A model generated the notes under the pieces. The model did no database searches. It saw nothing but the letters and a program-made list of their open reading frames with translations, and was not told the origin of the DNA. Made by a program: the position numbers and the translations under genes. 64,000 bases of DNA from Sternotherus odoratus (taxonomy: Eukaryota > Chordata > Testudines > Kinosternidae), in NCBI GenBank assembly GCA_032164245.1, contig JAVMKO010000020.1, positions 10,257,206 through 10,321,205 of the forward strand, read 5' to 3'. Positions 44,850-55,805 of the stretch are shown piece after piece. Numbering within the stretch: the first letter of the stretch is position 1; every line of letters begins with the position of its first letter.

Positions 44850-45410
44850 TGTATATTAACCTTGCACATCAATCTATTGCAACGTACTGTGTTAAATGCC
44901 CCTTTAAAATCCAGGAAGATTATGTCCGCTGCTTCACCCTGCCTGCTCCTGGCATTATCTTCTTGGAAAAATCCAGCAGATTACTCCAGCAGTATTTACC
45001 CTTTATGGGAACCTGCTGAGTAACATTATCAGCTCCTATTTCTCCAGGTGTCCTACAGGTCGCATCCTACTCCTGTGTCTGCAGGATTTCACATGCCACC
45101 ACAATTAAACTTGCTTCTCTGGCCTATTGTTTCCTGGCTTCCACCTTGATTGGTTCTTAAACATAATCCCATTCTTTGCCTCTCTTCCACTTCTCCAGTC
45201 CCATGATACTTCCCCCCTCGCCTAAACCTCTGTTATTTCAGCGCTAATCTCTTTGCCAGCTCTCTGCCCATTCATCTTCAGTGATTTCACCCAAGCAAAG
45301 TAGATCATAGCGTTTTCAGTATCCTTTCCCCAGGAGCTTTGGGCTGAAGTGAGAAGAGATATATACAGGGGCTCTGAAGTGGCAGGACTTGTATCTTCTC
45401 CTACCCCCAA
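44850..45410 (-). mobile_element. CR1-type LINE ORF2 relic (reverse transcriptase), antisense
   Basis: On the minus strand, 44,885-44,928 reads ADIIFLDFKGAFNTV. This is the CR1 reverse-transcriptase motif A block (usually VVYLDFSKAFDTV): the first Asp is kept and the second position is Asn. Upstream on that strand, around 45,130-45,150, WKPGNNRP corresponds to the PGNYRPVSL block. Further upstream KEISAEITE resembles the ELADEIAEPL block. Stops and frameshifts separate the blocks, so this is an old, dead fragment. Confidence 0.65.
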
Positions 45411-45985
45411 CTTTTCAGATGCACCCTGTTACTGGCATGTAACCTGCCTAGTACACAGCCATAGCCTTTTGAGTTTGGCCCTTTGTTTCCACTTCTGACT
45501 CCTTAACCTTGGCCTCCCTCGAGAAAAATAAGACCAGGTACTACTGTCTGGAATCCTATTACCAGCTCCACCTGGCAAGCTCTGATTTGATCATTGTATC
45601 TGCGTGATCACTATATCCCCACGCTGTGAATGGCCTACATCAAATATTTGTATGGGAGAAAAAAACTTTGCGAAGGCAGAGTGAGTTTTCCCGGCCCCTA
45701 GGGGTCTGAGCTAAAGCCTGCTGAAGTCAGTGGGGGTCTTTCCACTGAGTTCAATGAGCCAGGCCCTTGAATTCCAAGGCAAATCAGTCAGGCCCTGCAG
45801 GAGATGTGGAAGCCCTCCCCAGATTAGAAACTGGAGAGAAATAACTGGCTGGAAAAACGTCTGCCCCCAAATTAGAAAGCCTGCGTATCTATCTGTGAGA
45901 ATGTTGCTAAATGCTCGGTGGTTTGTGTTACTCAAAATACTGAACAATAACCATGGTAACATAGGAATTTTGTCTCCCAAGTCCC
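45411..45985. other. Intronic DNA with a 'gtcagtgggggt' repeat
   Basis: At 45,715-45,765 gctgaagtcagtgggggtct and tgagttcaatgagccaggcc form a diverged copy of the repeat seen at 40,690. Nothing else was recognised. Confidence 0.35.
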
Positions 45986-46090
45986 CTGCTCTAACCACTG
46001 GACACCACTCCCGGCTGGAGCCAGGAACAAACCTGGGAGTTCTGACTCCCAGTCCCCTGCTCTAAGCTCTGACCCCACTCCCTCGTTTCA
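45986..46090 (-). repeat. Tandem MIR-head units, antisense
   Basis: Two successive units carry cccctgctctaaccactgga and cccctgctctaagctctgac, with gggagttctgactcccagtc between them. This is the antisense tRNA-like head of MIR amplified in tandem without the body. Confidence 0.6.
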
Positions 46091-46554
46091 TACTTAAACC
46101 TGCTATGCACAGGGTTGTTCAGTTACCATCCCCTGACTATGGGGACACTTCCCCGCACTCCACTGGACCAGATCTCCCATCCTGAGAAGCATCCGGACTC
46201 CTACTTGAACTTCCAGATTTAAGCCTTGGGGTAATCCCAACACCTGGCTACCCAGCTCCTTTTCCCTCCCTCTCTTTCTTTCTTGTAGTTTTCCTGGCTC
46301 CCTTAGTCACGAAGGTGAGGCACTGTCAGACACAGACATCAAAAACAAGAAGTGGATGATGAAATGCCTGGAGTAATTAAGTTGCGGTAAATCCCTCGGC
46401 CCAGGTGGCATTCCTTCAAGATCTCTAAAGAAACTGGTGCACGAACCCGCTGAGTTATTGTCATCATCATCCTACTTTGCACCTCTCCGGTGCCTGTCCA
46501 TCCAGGGAGCTGGAAGTGCATGATGATTCACACCTCTGAGGGGCAAATGTTCCC

Positions 46555-46798
46555 CCCGTCTCATGGACAGGGAAACTGAGGCCCAGGGAAGTGGAGTGAT
46601 TTCCCCAGGTCGTGCAACCAATCAGTGGAACAGAGACCGGGGCAGCAAACTCTGGGATTCTAATTCCAGCGCTGCTACCGGTCCGCTGGGCGGGCGTGTT
46701 CGGTCTGTGCTTCAGTTTGCCCATTTGCAAAAATGGAGATCAAGTCCTTTGAGCTCAATGGATGAAAGGCCCACTATATGAGAGACAAGTGGGGAGGG
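46555..46798. mobile_element. Two MIR-type pieces in opposite orientation
   Basis: At 46,560-46,640 an antisense piece reads acagggaaactgaggcccag and ggtcgtgcaaccaatcagtg. At 46,645-46,790 a sense piece reads gggattctaattccagcgct, gcttcagtttgcccatttgc and caaaaatggagatcaag. They are convergent neighbours. Confidence 0.6.
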
Positions 46799-46982
46799 AA
46801 TATCTTGTATTGAACCAACTTCTGGTGAGAGAGACAAGCTTGCACAGAGCTCTTCTTCGGACCTGAAAGCGCAAAAGCGTGCCCCTCTCACCAACAGAAG
46901 TTGGTCCAATAACAGATATTACCTTGCCCTCCCCTTGTCTGTCTAATATCCTGGGACTGACACAGCTACACCAGCACTGAAA
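46799..46982. mobile_element. Fold-back element ('accaacttctggtgagaga' family)
   Basis: Arms 46,799-46,844 and 46,876-46,920 are imperfect reverse complements (ttgaaccaacttctggtgag versus ctcaccaacagaagttggtc). The tail atcctgggactgacacagct and acaccagcactga matches the usual outer part of this turtle repeat. It shares the inverted layout of the 26,866 element. Confidence 0.7.
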
Positions 46983-47009
46983 GCCCTCGCTACCAGCTAA
47001 GCATTACTG

Positions 47010-47070
47010 CTATGAAGAATAGAGGCCAGGAGTCCTGAGTCCTCATTCTAACCACTCAACCCCACTGCCC
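47010..47070 (-). mobile_element. MIR-head fragment, antisense
   Basis: The words aatagaggccaggagtcctg and cattctaaccactcaacccc are a single antisense head unit. Confidence 0.5.
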
Positions 47071-47959
47071 TGTCATTCATTAAGAAAAGCTTCTGCTCGC
47101 TCGGTGCGCCCTGAGTCAGAAGGGCACGGAAGAGGTCAGACCGCCTTAAGAAGGAAACAGAGGGTCCTGAGGAGAATGCAAAGCCCGGCACACTAAGGCC
47201 ACCACCTGGTCACCAGATGGCGTCATCTGACTCCCTTTAATAATAACCCTGAACCTTATTAGACGGCGACCGCTGCTGATTAAGTCTGATTATCCCCACC
47301 GCGGTGACGGCAGTGCTGCGTGAAACCGTGCCCAGCACCGGCTCCCGAGCTCCTTCCCCCTGGCTCATGTCAGCCGCTCAGCCGCCCTGAACCGCATTGC
47401 CTGCACTCGCCCTACTGCTCCTTTTCAGCACCCTGCAGTCTGGCTGCGGCCTGCCCTGATCCCTCATCATTCATACACCATCCCCATTTCATTCAGCTTT
47501 TCCGAGCTCTCACCCAACAGCAGACCAGGCCGCCGGGCAGGGAGCGCGCTGGGAGGGTGGTGGAGGAGGTGGCTTAGGGATGGCTTGAAAACACCTAGGC
47601 TGCTGGGAGGCAGGGGATTGTAATCCTATCTCAGAGTCGGCTTCAGCCCTTCATCCTCCCGAAGGAGGTGAGCTGAGCTCTGTAGCATTTTACTGCATGG
47701 ACGTCCCAGAACCCTGCAACAGATAACCGGAGCTAGCTTGGGAGCTCTTCAAGTCAAAGTCCACGAGTGTATATGATCCATTGGCCCCTCCTTCTGGTGC
47801 TCCAGACCAGGTATTGACATCTCTCTGGGGCCGACTGTTATTTACTTCATGTGCAGATAACACACAGCACAATGAGGCCCTGATCTGACTGGGTCCCTTT
47901 GGGGCACTGCAATACAGGAATAATGGATGGAAATGGTAATAGTGGTTATTTGAATTCCA
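47071..47959. other. Intronic DNA, nothing recognised
   Basis: CpG dinucleotides are mildly enriched at 47,265-47,345, but no promoter or exon is supported. Confidence 0.3.
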
Positions 47960-48200
47960 GCAGCCCTAGCAAGATTAGTGCCCCATTGTGCTCAGTGCTG
48001 TGACATGCACAGAGAACGAAACAGCCCCTGCCCCAAAGAGCTTACAGACTAGAGACAAGCCAAGGGAGCCGTGCTAGCTCCATTGAACAGTCGGGGAACC
48101 AAGACACAGAGAGGCTAAGTGACTGGTAGGGAGTCTGTAGCAGAACCAAGAAGCGACAGAGTCCCAGACTAATGCCTTAACCACACCGTCCTTCCTCTCT
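47960..48200 (-). mobile_element. MIR-type SINE, antisense, nearly full length
   Basis: Words ccccattgtgctcagtgctg, cctgccccaaagagcttaca, gacacagagaggctaagtga and gtcccagactaatgccttaa followed by ccacaccgtcc cover most of the family seen whole at 34,155. Confidence 0.7.
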
Positions 48201-50090
48201 CCAGCTCACTTGGTAAGAGAAGGAGGTTGCTAGGGTGGCCTTAGCCAGATTCTGCATGTCCCTCCCGCAGGTGTCTGCTGTGTGCCAGCTGTTGTCTTAT
48301 GCCCCAGAGGGCTTCTTGTATTGCTAACGCCTGCTCCTGCTCCCGGCTCAGTCTTCGAGGCTGGCTGTCCTCTTTCTTTGACCAGTGCACTCGGGAACTC
48401 AGACCCGCTTCCAGATTTCTCAGACAGCTACTGGGCAGCTTGAGATCCCAAGAGCCCTGAAGATCCAGATCCGACTTTGCAGCATGGGTCGAGTGGGACA
48501 TGAAGCCAGATTGGCCTCTCTTGGAAGAGTGAGGTGGCACCAGCCAGGGCCCTCCCCGACAGAGGGCGTATAACTCGGCTCCATCCGGGCTGGGCTGTCA
48601 ACTTCGCTGGTAGCTGAGCTGCCAAAACTCATCCCGGGCGAGCCTGCTCCAACGGTGTTCGTCGTCCATGTAACCAGAGAGATGTTACACAATGCTGCCC
48701 CTCGTCCCGCCGTCCCCAGGAGCTCACACTGTACCGCTGCGCTCTTCCGTGGAAGGGGCTGTACGTTCCAGCACATGTGGCTGAGTCACCCAGCCCCGGG
48801 GTAGTATATTCCCACGCGCCCACATGTATTCATGCCATGCTTCGTTGGCAGATGTTTTAAAAGGCACGCCACAGGTCAGGAAGGGGGTGTGATCTGTCTC
48901 TGATCTAATCCCCTGATTACTTGATGAGTGCGTCGGTTGCCCAATCTCTAGCTCCACTCCTCTGTCTCTTACCCCTTTGAGTCCCCCCCCCTCCCGCATT
49001 GCTTGGGGCTTTGAGGAAATTGCTCCCCCAGCCTGCGGGGCGGGTGCCCTGACCTTCTCAGTGGTGAGCGAGGCACATCTGACCGTGTTCGTTTCCCGGC
49101 GCTGTTGTGCGTGCGATGCCCGGCAGTGGCAGGAGTCTAATTTTTAACCGGTTAGCAGGGCACCTTAGCCAAACTTGTCTCTACCAAGATTATGGGCTGG
49201 ATTTGCGCCTTGTGGACACGGGGCTGAGATGTCACCAGGGGACTCCGGCTCAATTTCAGCCTCTGAAATATTTCAAGAGTGCTAAGACAATTTTATCAAT
49301 TACCCAGTGCAAAGCAAGGACTTTGGAGACTGAGTTAACTTGACAGGGTTCGTCTCCTTGGGTATTAGAGCTGCGGGCAGGCTTCCCGCGCACGCGGGGT
49401 TAATTTCAAATGCTCCTCACTAGCACATTTCCAAATACCAACAGTCACATTAACACAAACACATGTTACGTAGTAACTATGGCATAGGCTAGCGCCTGGC
49501 CTCAGATACTGTGGTGATGCGCATGGTAGAAGAGTCAATACAGAATCAAATCAAATCGCTACAAGCCCCTTAAACTTTGGGAGGATGGAGGTTGGGCTCC
49601 GAAATTTGTTTAGCTCTGTTCCATCCAGAATTATGCGCGGGGGGAGTCCCTGATTCACAGAATCATTCAGCCCGCACACACATCAGATGGAGTCACCATG
49701 CAGGCCTCTGCTTCAATCCCACTTGGCAGGGAAAATCAGGCTGCGTTAAAATTTCTTCGAGCTATAAATCTAATGTGCGTGTAAAACTCTTCCAAGCCTC
49801 CAGCCCTAACACTCAGGTAAACCTTTAATTCCCTAACAATACAGAGCTAAATCCATAATTCCACGGCACCATAGCCCCGTGAATTCAGTAATCTGCAAGC
49901 CAGGCTCCATCTGCAATAAACAGCTCTCTTCCCTGGTAACCCAGCTCTGGCTTAGATTGTAGCATTCTTGTTTAGATTGTAGGCTCTACAGGTAAGGACA
50001 AGCCATATTTTGTGGCCTGTGCATCACCAAGCATACTGTCAGCATAAAACAACAGTACCCTGTCATAATTGTCCCCCAGCTAACAGGGAA
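48201..50090. other. Intronic DNA, nothing recognised
   Basis: ORFs up to 118 codons at 48,241-48,999 have no domains. No repeat family was identified. Confidence 0.3.
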
Positions 50091-50320
50091 AGTGGAAGTG
50101 TGTTTGTTTAGCAGTTGGAGCAAGACATTGTGTGCCAGGGTTCCAGAGTTCTACTCCAAACTCAAGCCACCTGCAGCTCAGTTTGTCCATCTGGAAAATG
50201 GGGATACTAATAGCTCCCTCTGTCCCAGCGTTGCTGCAAGGCATGGCTCCTATTTGCAAAGTACTTTGAAATGCTTGGATTAAAGGCACCTTCTATATAA
50301 GGACAAAGCATTATCAGTAA
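50091..50320 (+). mobile_element. MIR-type SINE
   Basis: Words gggttccagagttctactcc, gcagctcagtttgtccatct, ggaaaatggggatactaata and agtactttgaaatgcttgga then ttctatataagg follow MIR from the B-box region to the tail. Confidence 0.7.
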
Positions 50321-51424
50321 GGAGAATGACTGTGTGCATTATCCATCATTCTGACCTGATGTGCTTGGAATGGGTGAACCTCCTGCTCTGGCAGTTGCTG
50401 CAAGGTGGGTGAAACGGCGTCCGCGGAAAGAGTTTTCCCCGGAGCCTGCTGGAGATAGATGATCTCTGAGAGAGAGTGAAAGGGTGCAGCTGTGGAGAGA
50501 CTGGCAGCTGTAACAGGAGACCAGCCATTGTGAGCCAGGGGGACAGCGCAGCGAGGGGAGGGGAGGAGAGCCTTTGCAGGGAAGCAGAGAGAGCTGACAG
50601 GTTTCTGAGCTCATTAGCATAATTATGACAGCGTTCTCGGTTACTCCATGAATTGTATAATGCGGGTCCCAGCTGACTGAGAAGTGCTTTTCCAATCCAG
50701 CAAAACCTGTACAGGAGCACCCCCTCCCCCTTATTAGGCAACTTCCCTGACTCTCACACCATCCCTACACGGAGGGAACACACGTCTCCTCCACCCTGTG
50801 CTGCAGGACACCTCTGTCAAGACAGGTTTCCCTGCATCTCCTTCCGAGAAGCGTGCGTTCAGAGACTTCCCTTTCTGAGTCCTACAACTCTGGGGGTTCT
50901 GCTTGACCAGCCAAACGTGGGACATTCCGTTACGGCTTGGCTAGGGCCGTGAGATTTGCCGGAAGGCTGCAGAGTCCTGGTGTCAGGGTGTGTGACCCGC
51001 CCTTCTTATCCCCTCTTGATATAGTTCAAAGGCCGATACATTTCCCATTGACGTGAGAGGTTTGGAATAGGCCCGTTGTCCACTCTGGAAATTACCGCAA
51101 GGCGCGTGACGCGTCCCCAGTATCTGCTGAAGGTTGTGGCTGGAGCCTGCTGGAGATAATCTCTTCGTGATGGGGAAAGGGAGGGAGCCCAGTCCTGCTT
51201 CTGACATGAGACATTTTCCCATCCTTCCAGGCTCGGTGAGGATCTAAAATTTGCCTCACTGCATGCTCATCAAACCATCAATTCGTTAGTCCTGTTGTCT
51301 TGTCCTGTAATGGCCAAAACTTCATGCTTCAAAGGAAGACCAAAAAATATCTATAACCTCTCCACCCGTAATGCATCTCTTCTATTGCAAAGTAGTGCCT
51401 TGCATGCTCTGTGGTGTGTTTAGC
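50321..51424. other. Intronic DNA, nothing recognised
   Basis: Overlapping ORFs of 118 and 131 codons on the minus strand (50,339-50,741) have no recognisable domain. Confidence 0.3.
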
Positions 51425-51665
51425 TTGGTAAATCTCATGTCTTTGTTTTATGTGAACTGCATCTTTCAATTTCTAAGGCCTCTAGGGTGAGGCAGACAGC
51501 CCTATTGCATTCCATTCGGTGCAGACTGTCACAGGAGACACCTACACACGCTGTGCTCTTCCTTTGAGACCTTACTTTAGTTCTTTCTTGTTTTATTGTT
51601 TTCTTGACTTGAAAGTGAAGTAATTGTGACCAAGGGTGTCTCCTTGCCCTTTGCAAGCAGCCATC
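51425..51665 (-). repeat. Unnamed repeat or duplicated segment, copy A
   Basis: This segment aligns by eye with 58,025-58,275 over about 240 bp: shared gcagactgtcacaggaga, gtgctcttcctttgagacc, gttctttcttgttttattgt and ccttgccctttgcaa. Both copies carry a minus-strand frame with a lysine-rich KQERTK / KTRKNKS-like peptide, which suggests a decayed coding element. I do not recognise the family. Confidence 0.55.
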
Positions 51666-52138
51666 ACCACTACTCTGATGTTTCAAAACCAAAAACCATG
51701 TGTAATCCGTCTGCTCTATTGCAATGGCCAGTGCTCAAAGACTGTGCCCTACATGAGGTTGGAGGGACACAGAATTGCTCCCTGGTCCTGATAGGGATTA
51801 ATTTGTGCCCCAAATATTAAACACAGTGTCCCTGAGATTAAACAATGCTCTTGATTATAAAACCACCTCGCCTTGGCAGAAGCTAGCCACAGCATTTAAA
51901 CCTGACCTAATGTGGCCATTTCCAGAGGCTGACCATGAGCGGTGTGAAGGGTTATTTCCTTATATCCTTGCTGATAATTCTGTCAAGTGAACCCTTCTCT
52001 GACACGTTACAGGACAGCCTCCAAAAGAGAGACTGGTGTCCCATGCAGCAGATGCCTGCTGTCCATGCATTGGCTCTGGGCTGTGGAGATTAGTGGTACA
52101 AGGAGCTATAATTCAGGGTTATGAGATGACAGTAAAGC
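51666..52138. other. Intronic DNA, nothing recognised
   Basis: No exon, RNA gene or repeat was named. Confidence 0.3.
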
Positions 52139-52143
52139 CTTGC

Positions 52144-52813
52144 TGTCATGGAGTGCCCAGGCGAGGGTCTGGAACTTGCTCCCTAGGAAGCCAGACAGGA
52201 CTTCGGGGGAAGTGTCCCTTCTCCGTACACAGCCTGTTTCCAAGGCTAGGAGCTTCACGGGTACCCACTTCAACCTTCCTGGGTCTGACCTCGGAGCATT
52301 CAGCACCTTCTGCCCCTCCGTGTGCTTCCCCCAGCGAGCCCGCCTGGGCGGGGTCCTGAGGGAGCCCGTGGATTCTGCACCCCAAATCCACAGTCAAACG
52401 TGACTCTCAGCCAGCCAGTAGAACAGAGGTTTATTCGTCGACAGGTACATAGTCTAACACTGGGCTTGTAGGCACCCGAACCCCTCAGCTGGATCCATTT
52501 TGGGGGGCCCAAGGGAGGCCAGACCCTGCCTGGGCCTACCTCCCTTCTGCTCACCCAGCTTCAGACTCCAAAAACCTCTCTCCAGCCAGCTGCAGACTCC
52601 AAACTGAAACTCACTCTCTCCAGTGCCCCCTCCTCCGCTCAGCCTGGTCAGTTGACCTCCCTCCCCCACTTGGGGTCAGATTACAGCTTCAGGTATGGAC
52701 ACCTGCAGAGAGGCTGTGCTTTGTATCAGCTACACATCCTTATCCCTTCACATAGATGCTCAAGAAATGCATAGGGGAAACTGAGGCACACACAGTATTC
52801 CTACTCCGTCATA
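52144..52813 (-). mobile_element. Solo LTR, copy 2, with a perfect 5-bp target duplication
   Basis: Same family and orientation as 34,637. The two align from tccctaggaagccagacagg through gctaggagcttcacgggtac to gggaaactgaggcacacaca and the terminal ctccgtcata. The flanks 52,139-52,143 and 52,814-52,818 are both cttgc, a perfect 5-bp target-site duplication that fixes the ends. No internal proviral sequence remains. Confidence 0.9.
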
Positions 52814-53109
52814 CTTGCATTCAACAAACCATCCTTCAACAAAGCACCTATGCACACCTGTACGTCTCATTGAAGTCAATGGGACTAAAACATATACCTA
52901 AAGTGAAGCTAAATACATTACCCCTGAGTAAGGATGGATTGAAGGATGGGCCTAAATCGGCTGAACTGGAACCAAAGTCAGGGGAGACCATATAACAATA
53001 TCTTAACCCTTTATTAACCATTTATATGTTTAGTAATCCTTTGTTAACCATTTATAAATGTACCTTTAATACAAAGTGTGACCTGGTATTCTACAGTAAT
53101 AATGGGACA

Positions 53110-53175
53110 GAAGATGGCAAGAACATTAACACAAATGGTGATGAAGACGGCAAGAACATTAACACAAATGGTGAT
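53110..53175 (+). repeat. 33-bp direct tandem duplication
   Basis: Units 53,110-53,142 and 53,143-53,175 differ at one base (gaagat versus gaagac). The period is a multiple of three, so a chance ORF reads EDGKNINTNGD twice. The surrounding ORF is not considered a gene. Confidence 0.9.
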
Positions 53176-53485
53176 GTTCCAGGCTTTGCTTCTGTTCCTT
53201 TTGAATCCAATGGGAATTTTGCCATAGATTTACATAGGGGCAGAATGGGCCCATGGACCCATTACTCTAGAACACGACCGTATTTTTATAAGGGGAGTCA
53301 GTACAGGATTCCTCGCCTCCAGCATCTTCTCCAGTGCTTTGTCCAAAATGCTCCTAGCCACAGGCTTCCCCCCACTCCACATCTTTGTAAATCTCATAGG
53401 TGGGAAATGTTCTTGATATTCAGCCAACGTTTCCCCCTGACTTTGGTTAGAACCATCTTTTATAGCACCGTCTGCTGATGGGCTT

Positions 53486-53610
53486 TAGGGTGACCAGATG
53501 TCCCAGTTTTATAGGGTCAATCCCGATTTTGGAGGGTTTTTTCATATATAGGCACCTATTACCCCCCACCCCCCGGCCTGATTTTTCACACTTGCCCTCT
53601 GATCACCCTA
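53486..53610. mobile_element. hAT-type MITE with an 8-bp target duplication
   Basis: The element is 125 bp, with terminal inverted repeats tagggtgaccag and ctgatcaccctа-type end (one mismatch). It is flanked on both sides by atgggctt (53,478-53,485 and 53,611-53,618), a perfect 8-bp duplication as made by hAT transposases. Copies in the other orientation lie at 27,322 and 39,491. Confidence 0.9.
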
Positions 53611-53720
53611 ATGGGCTTATAACTAGCGATGACACATATTATTCATGTCTAACATGCTTATGATATCTCTTACTCCTTATTAACACTTGTTACGTTTATA
53701 AATACATGCGCACTCGATAT

Positions 53721-54496
53721 ATGTTCTAGGATTTTTGTAAGTCTGGGAGACCGAGCATATGTGCGCTACATACGTATTGTCCACATCTAATTTACAATCT
53801 TCCCCAGCAGCCCATAAAACGTACTCTGCTGCATCCTCTCTGCCCTGGCAGCTGAAGGGTTAAAGCATTCGCTGAATGGAAGCCTTTGAGCTATTTCCCA
53901 ATGCCGTGTGTTGTAGTTTTACTACAAGTTTCAGACAATGAAGGTGTGTCTGAGCGCGGTGCCTGATTTTGCCCATTGTGTAGGTGTTGAGTTCAGTGCT
54001 GTCTTGTCAACACTTGAATATGCTGAACATCACTCACACGGGCATTCTGGAAGAAATCTATTAAGTTAATTACCCAGGTTTTGTGTGTGTGTGTGAGCGC
54101 GGGTGCGTGCGCGTCTCTAATGTAAAAAACTGACTTGACTCCCTTTCGAGATACTGTGAGGCAACTCGGGATCGCGGTGTGGTGACATCTTGTGTAGTTC
54201 TCAGATTGGTACAGTCCACTCCGTGTAAGGTTTTACCATCAAATCATTCCTACTCCGCTTTGGAAACAAACTGGAGTCTGCGAAGTGGCGTTTGCATCCT
54301 GAGAGAGACCCCCGGCCCCCCAAGGGGATGGAAGCCTCACTCCCTGTCTGCCCCCAGTTGTAATGAGATGGGAGAGACGGACCCCTGAGAGTGAGAGTTG
54401 ATACCTCAGTAGATACCTGGTAAAGGTACCTTCGGCTCATCTATACCCTAGATATAACTAAATGGGGGCAGGATCCAGTTACAATATGATTATGGA
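53721..54496. other. Intronic DNA, nothing recognised
   Basis: Contains a (GT/GC) alternating stretch at 54,082-54,114. No exon or named repeat was seen. Confidence 0.3.
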
Positions 54497-54765
54497 CAGA
54501 TCTGCACTACTGGTTAAGTTGATCTAACTTGCATCACTTGGGGGTGTGAAAAAGCCCCCCACTACTCAAGTTTCGTGCTGTTCACACTGGCGCTATGTTG
54601 GCCGGAGACGCTCTGCCACCAACATAGCTTACGTTTCTCGCCGACATGGAGTAATGATGCTGACAGGAGAGCACTCTCCTATCAGCATAGCGTGTCTTCA
54701 CCAGACAGCTGTGCCGGTCCGGCTGCGCCGATGTAGTGCTGTCGTGCAGACCTGCCCTCAGCATT
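54497..54765. mobile_element. Non-autonomous element with 'cagatctgcact ... gtgcagacctgccct' ends
   Basis: The worn inverted ends and the central pair aggagagcactctcctatca plus catagcgtgtcttcacc match turtle MITEs of the gtctacac class. About 265 bp. Confidence 0.5.
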
Positions 54766-55239
54766 GTAGTGTAGACAGGACAGAACTGTGCTTCCATTTG
54801 TTCAAACTCGGTCAGTCCGAAGCTTTAGCTTCTCTATCTGCATGCTTATCCCTCTGTCTGTCTGCCCTGTATTTAATACCTAATGTGTCTAACCAGTGTA
54901 CTTATATGGTCATCTCTCAGATCGGAGTGCCCGGGAAGTGGTTTTAATATCTTCACCCCAAGAGACCTGGCCCTGCCATCTGTGCTCCCACCCACGTTTT
55001 CTCCAAAATAGCAAGTGGGGAGCTGTTGTTTTTGTTCTGGGCTGCACAGGACCGTCCCTGCCATGAGGTGAAAACACAAGCAGGTGAGTGGGTTTGGGCA
55101 GGACTTTCCTTCAAAAACCCTGCAGGCAAATGCTTAGAAATAACGTGAAAATAACCAGATATAAAAGGGGCACTGCTTCCTTATCAGCATTCATTAGTTA
55201 AAGCCCTGCAACACTCTCCCTGTCAGGTGGGTCCGTCTT
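54766..55239. other. Intronic DNA, nothing recognised
   Basis: No feature was seen apart from short chance ORFs. Confidence 0.3.
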
Positions 55240-55500
55240 GTTACAGTCAACTGACAGACGGGGAAACTGAGGCAGCACCAGCACCACCACCCAGTGCTCC
55301 CTCAAATGTACAGGATAAGTCAGTGGCAGATACAGAAAAAGAAGCCAGGAGTCCTGACTCCTGTTCTAACCACACTCCCTCCTAGAGCTGGGAATAGACT
55401 CCAGAAGCCCTGATGCCCAGTCCCCCCTACTCTAACCACTAGACCCCTCCAAGAGCTGGAAATTGAACCCAGGAGTCCTGACTCCCCATCCCATTCATTG
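55240..55500 (-). mobile_element. MIR-type SINE, antisense, with three tandem head units
   Basis: The body (gacggggaaactgaggcagc, ggataagtcagtggcagata) is followed by three head units at about 55,334, 55,386 and 55,451. Each carries an 'aggagtcctgact' or 'agaagccctgatg' and a 'ctctaaccac'-type block, the last truncated. This is the clearest tandem amplification of the MIR head here. Confidence 0.7.
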
Positions 55501-55805
55501 CTGCACCTCTGTTTTCCTCCTCTTCTCCTTCCCTTCCAAGTCTGTGAGTGTCAGGTCATTGCCTTGGTATCCCTGTTAGCAACCTAATATCAAAGCACTG
55601 GACACATCTGAGTCAGTATTTGAAGGATAACAAGTCTGTGTGAGTGATGATGAAACATGGAGCTCTTTACGACTAACACAAGTTCACCTCTTCTCAGCCG
55701 TAGAGTCGTTAATCTAATCATCTTCCCTGCTCCTTCTCCAGCTCCCTCCCTCTGAGGATCTCAAATTACTCCCTAAACATTACTGCCGTTAGTCTCACAA
55801 GCCAG
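55501..55805. other. Intronic DNA, nothing recognised
   Basis: No feature seen. Confidence 0.3.

Larger units (their letters stand above)
52855..53720. repeat. Unnamed repeat rich in 'ttaaccatttata', split by a MITE
   Basis: The left part (52,985-53,070) has ctttattaaccatttatatg and tttgttaaccatttataaat. The right part (53,619-53,715) has cttattaacacttgttacg and ttataaatacatgcgcac. These belong together in a common turtle repeat and are separated by a 'gtcaatgggaa'-type stretch and the MITE at 53,486. Confidence 0.45.

Noticed and set aside
47265..47420. CpG-enriched patch as a promoter
   Set aside because: Too short and weak; no TATA, initiator or first exon could be supported.
34637..52813. 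The two same-family LTRs as ends of one 18-kb provirus
   Set aside because: The 52,144 copy has its own perfect 5-bp duplication, and the DNA between them contains unrelated repeats and no retroviral genes.
53026..53478. 150-codon ORF with an 11-residue tandem repeat
   Set aside because: It spans interspersed repeat sequence and a local 33-bp duplication; no protein family is recognised.
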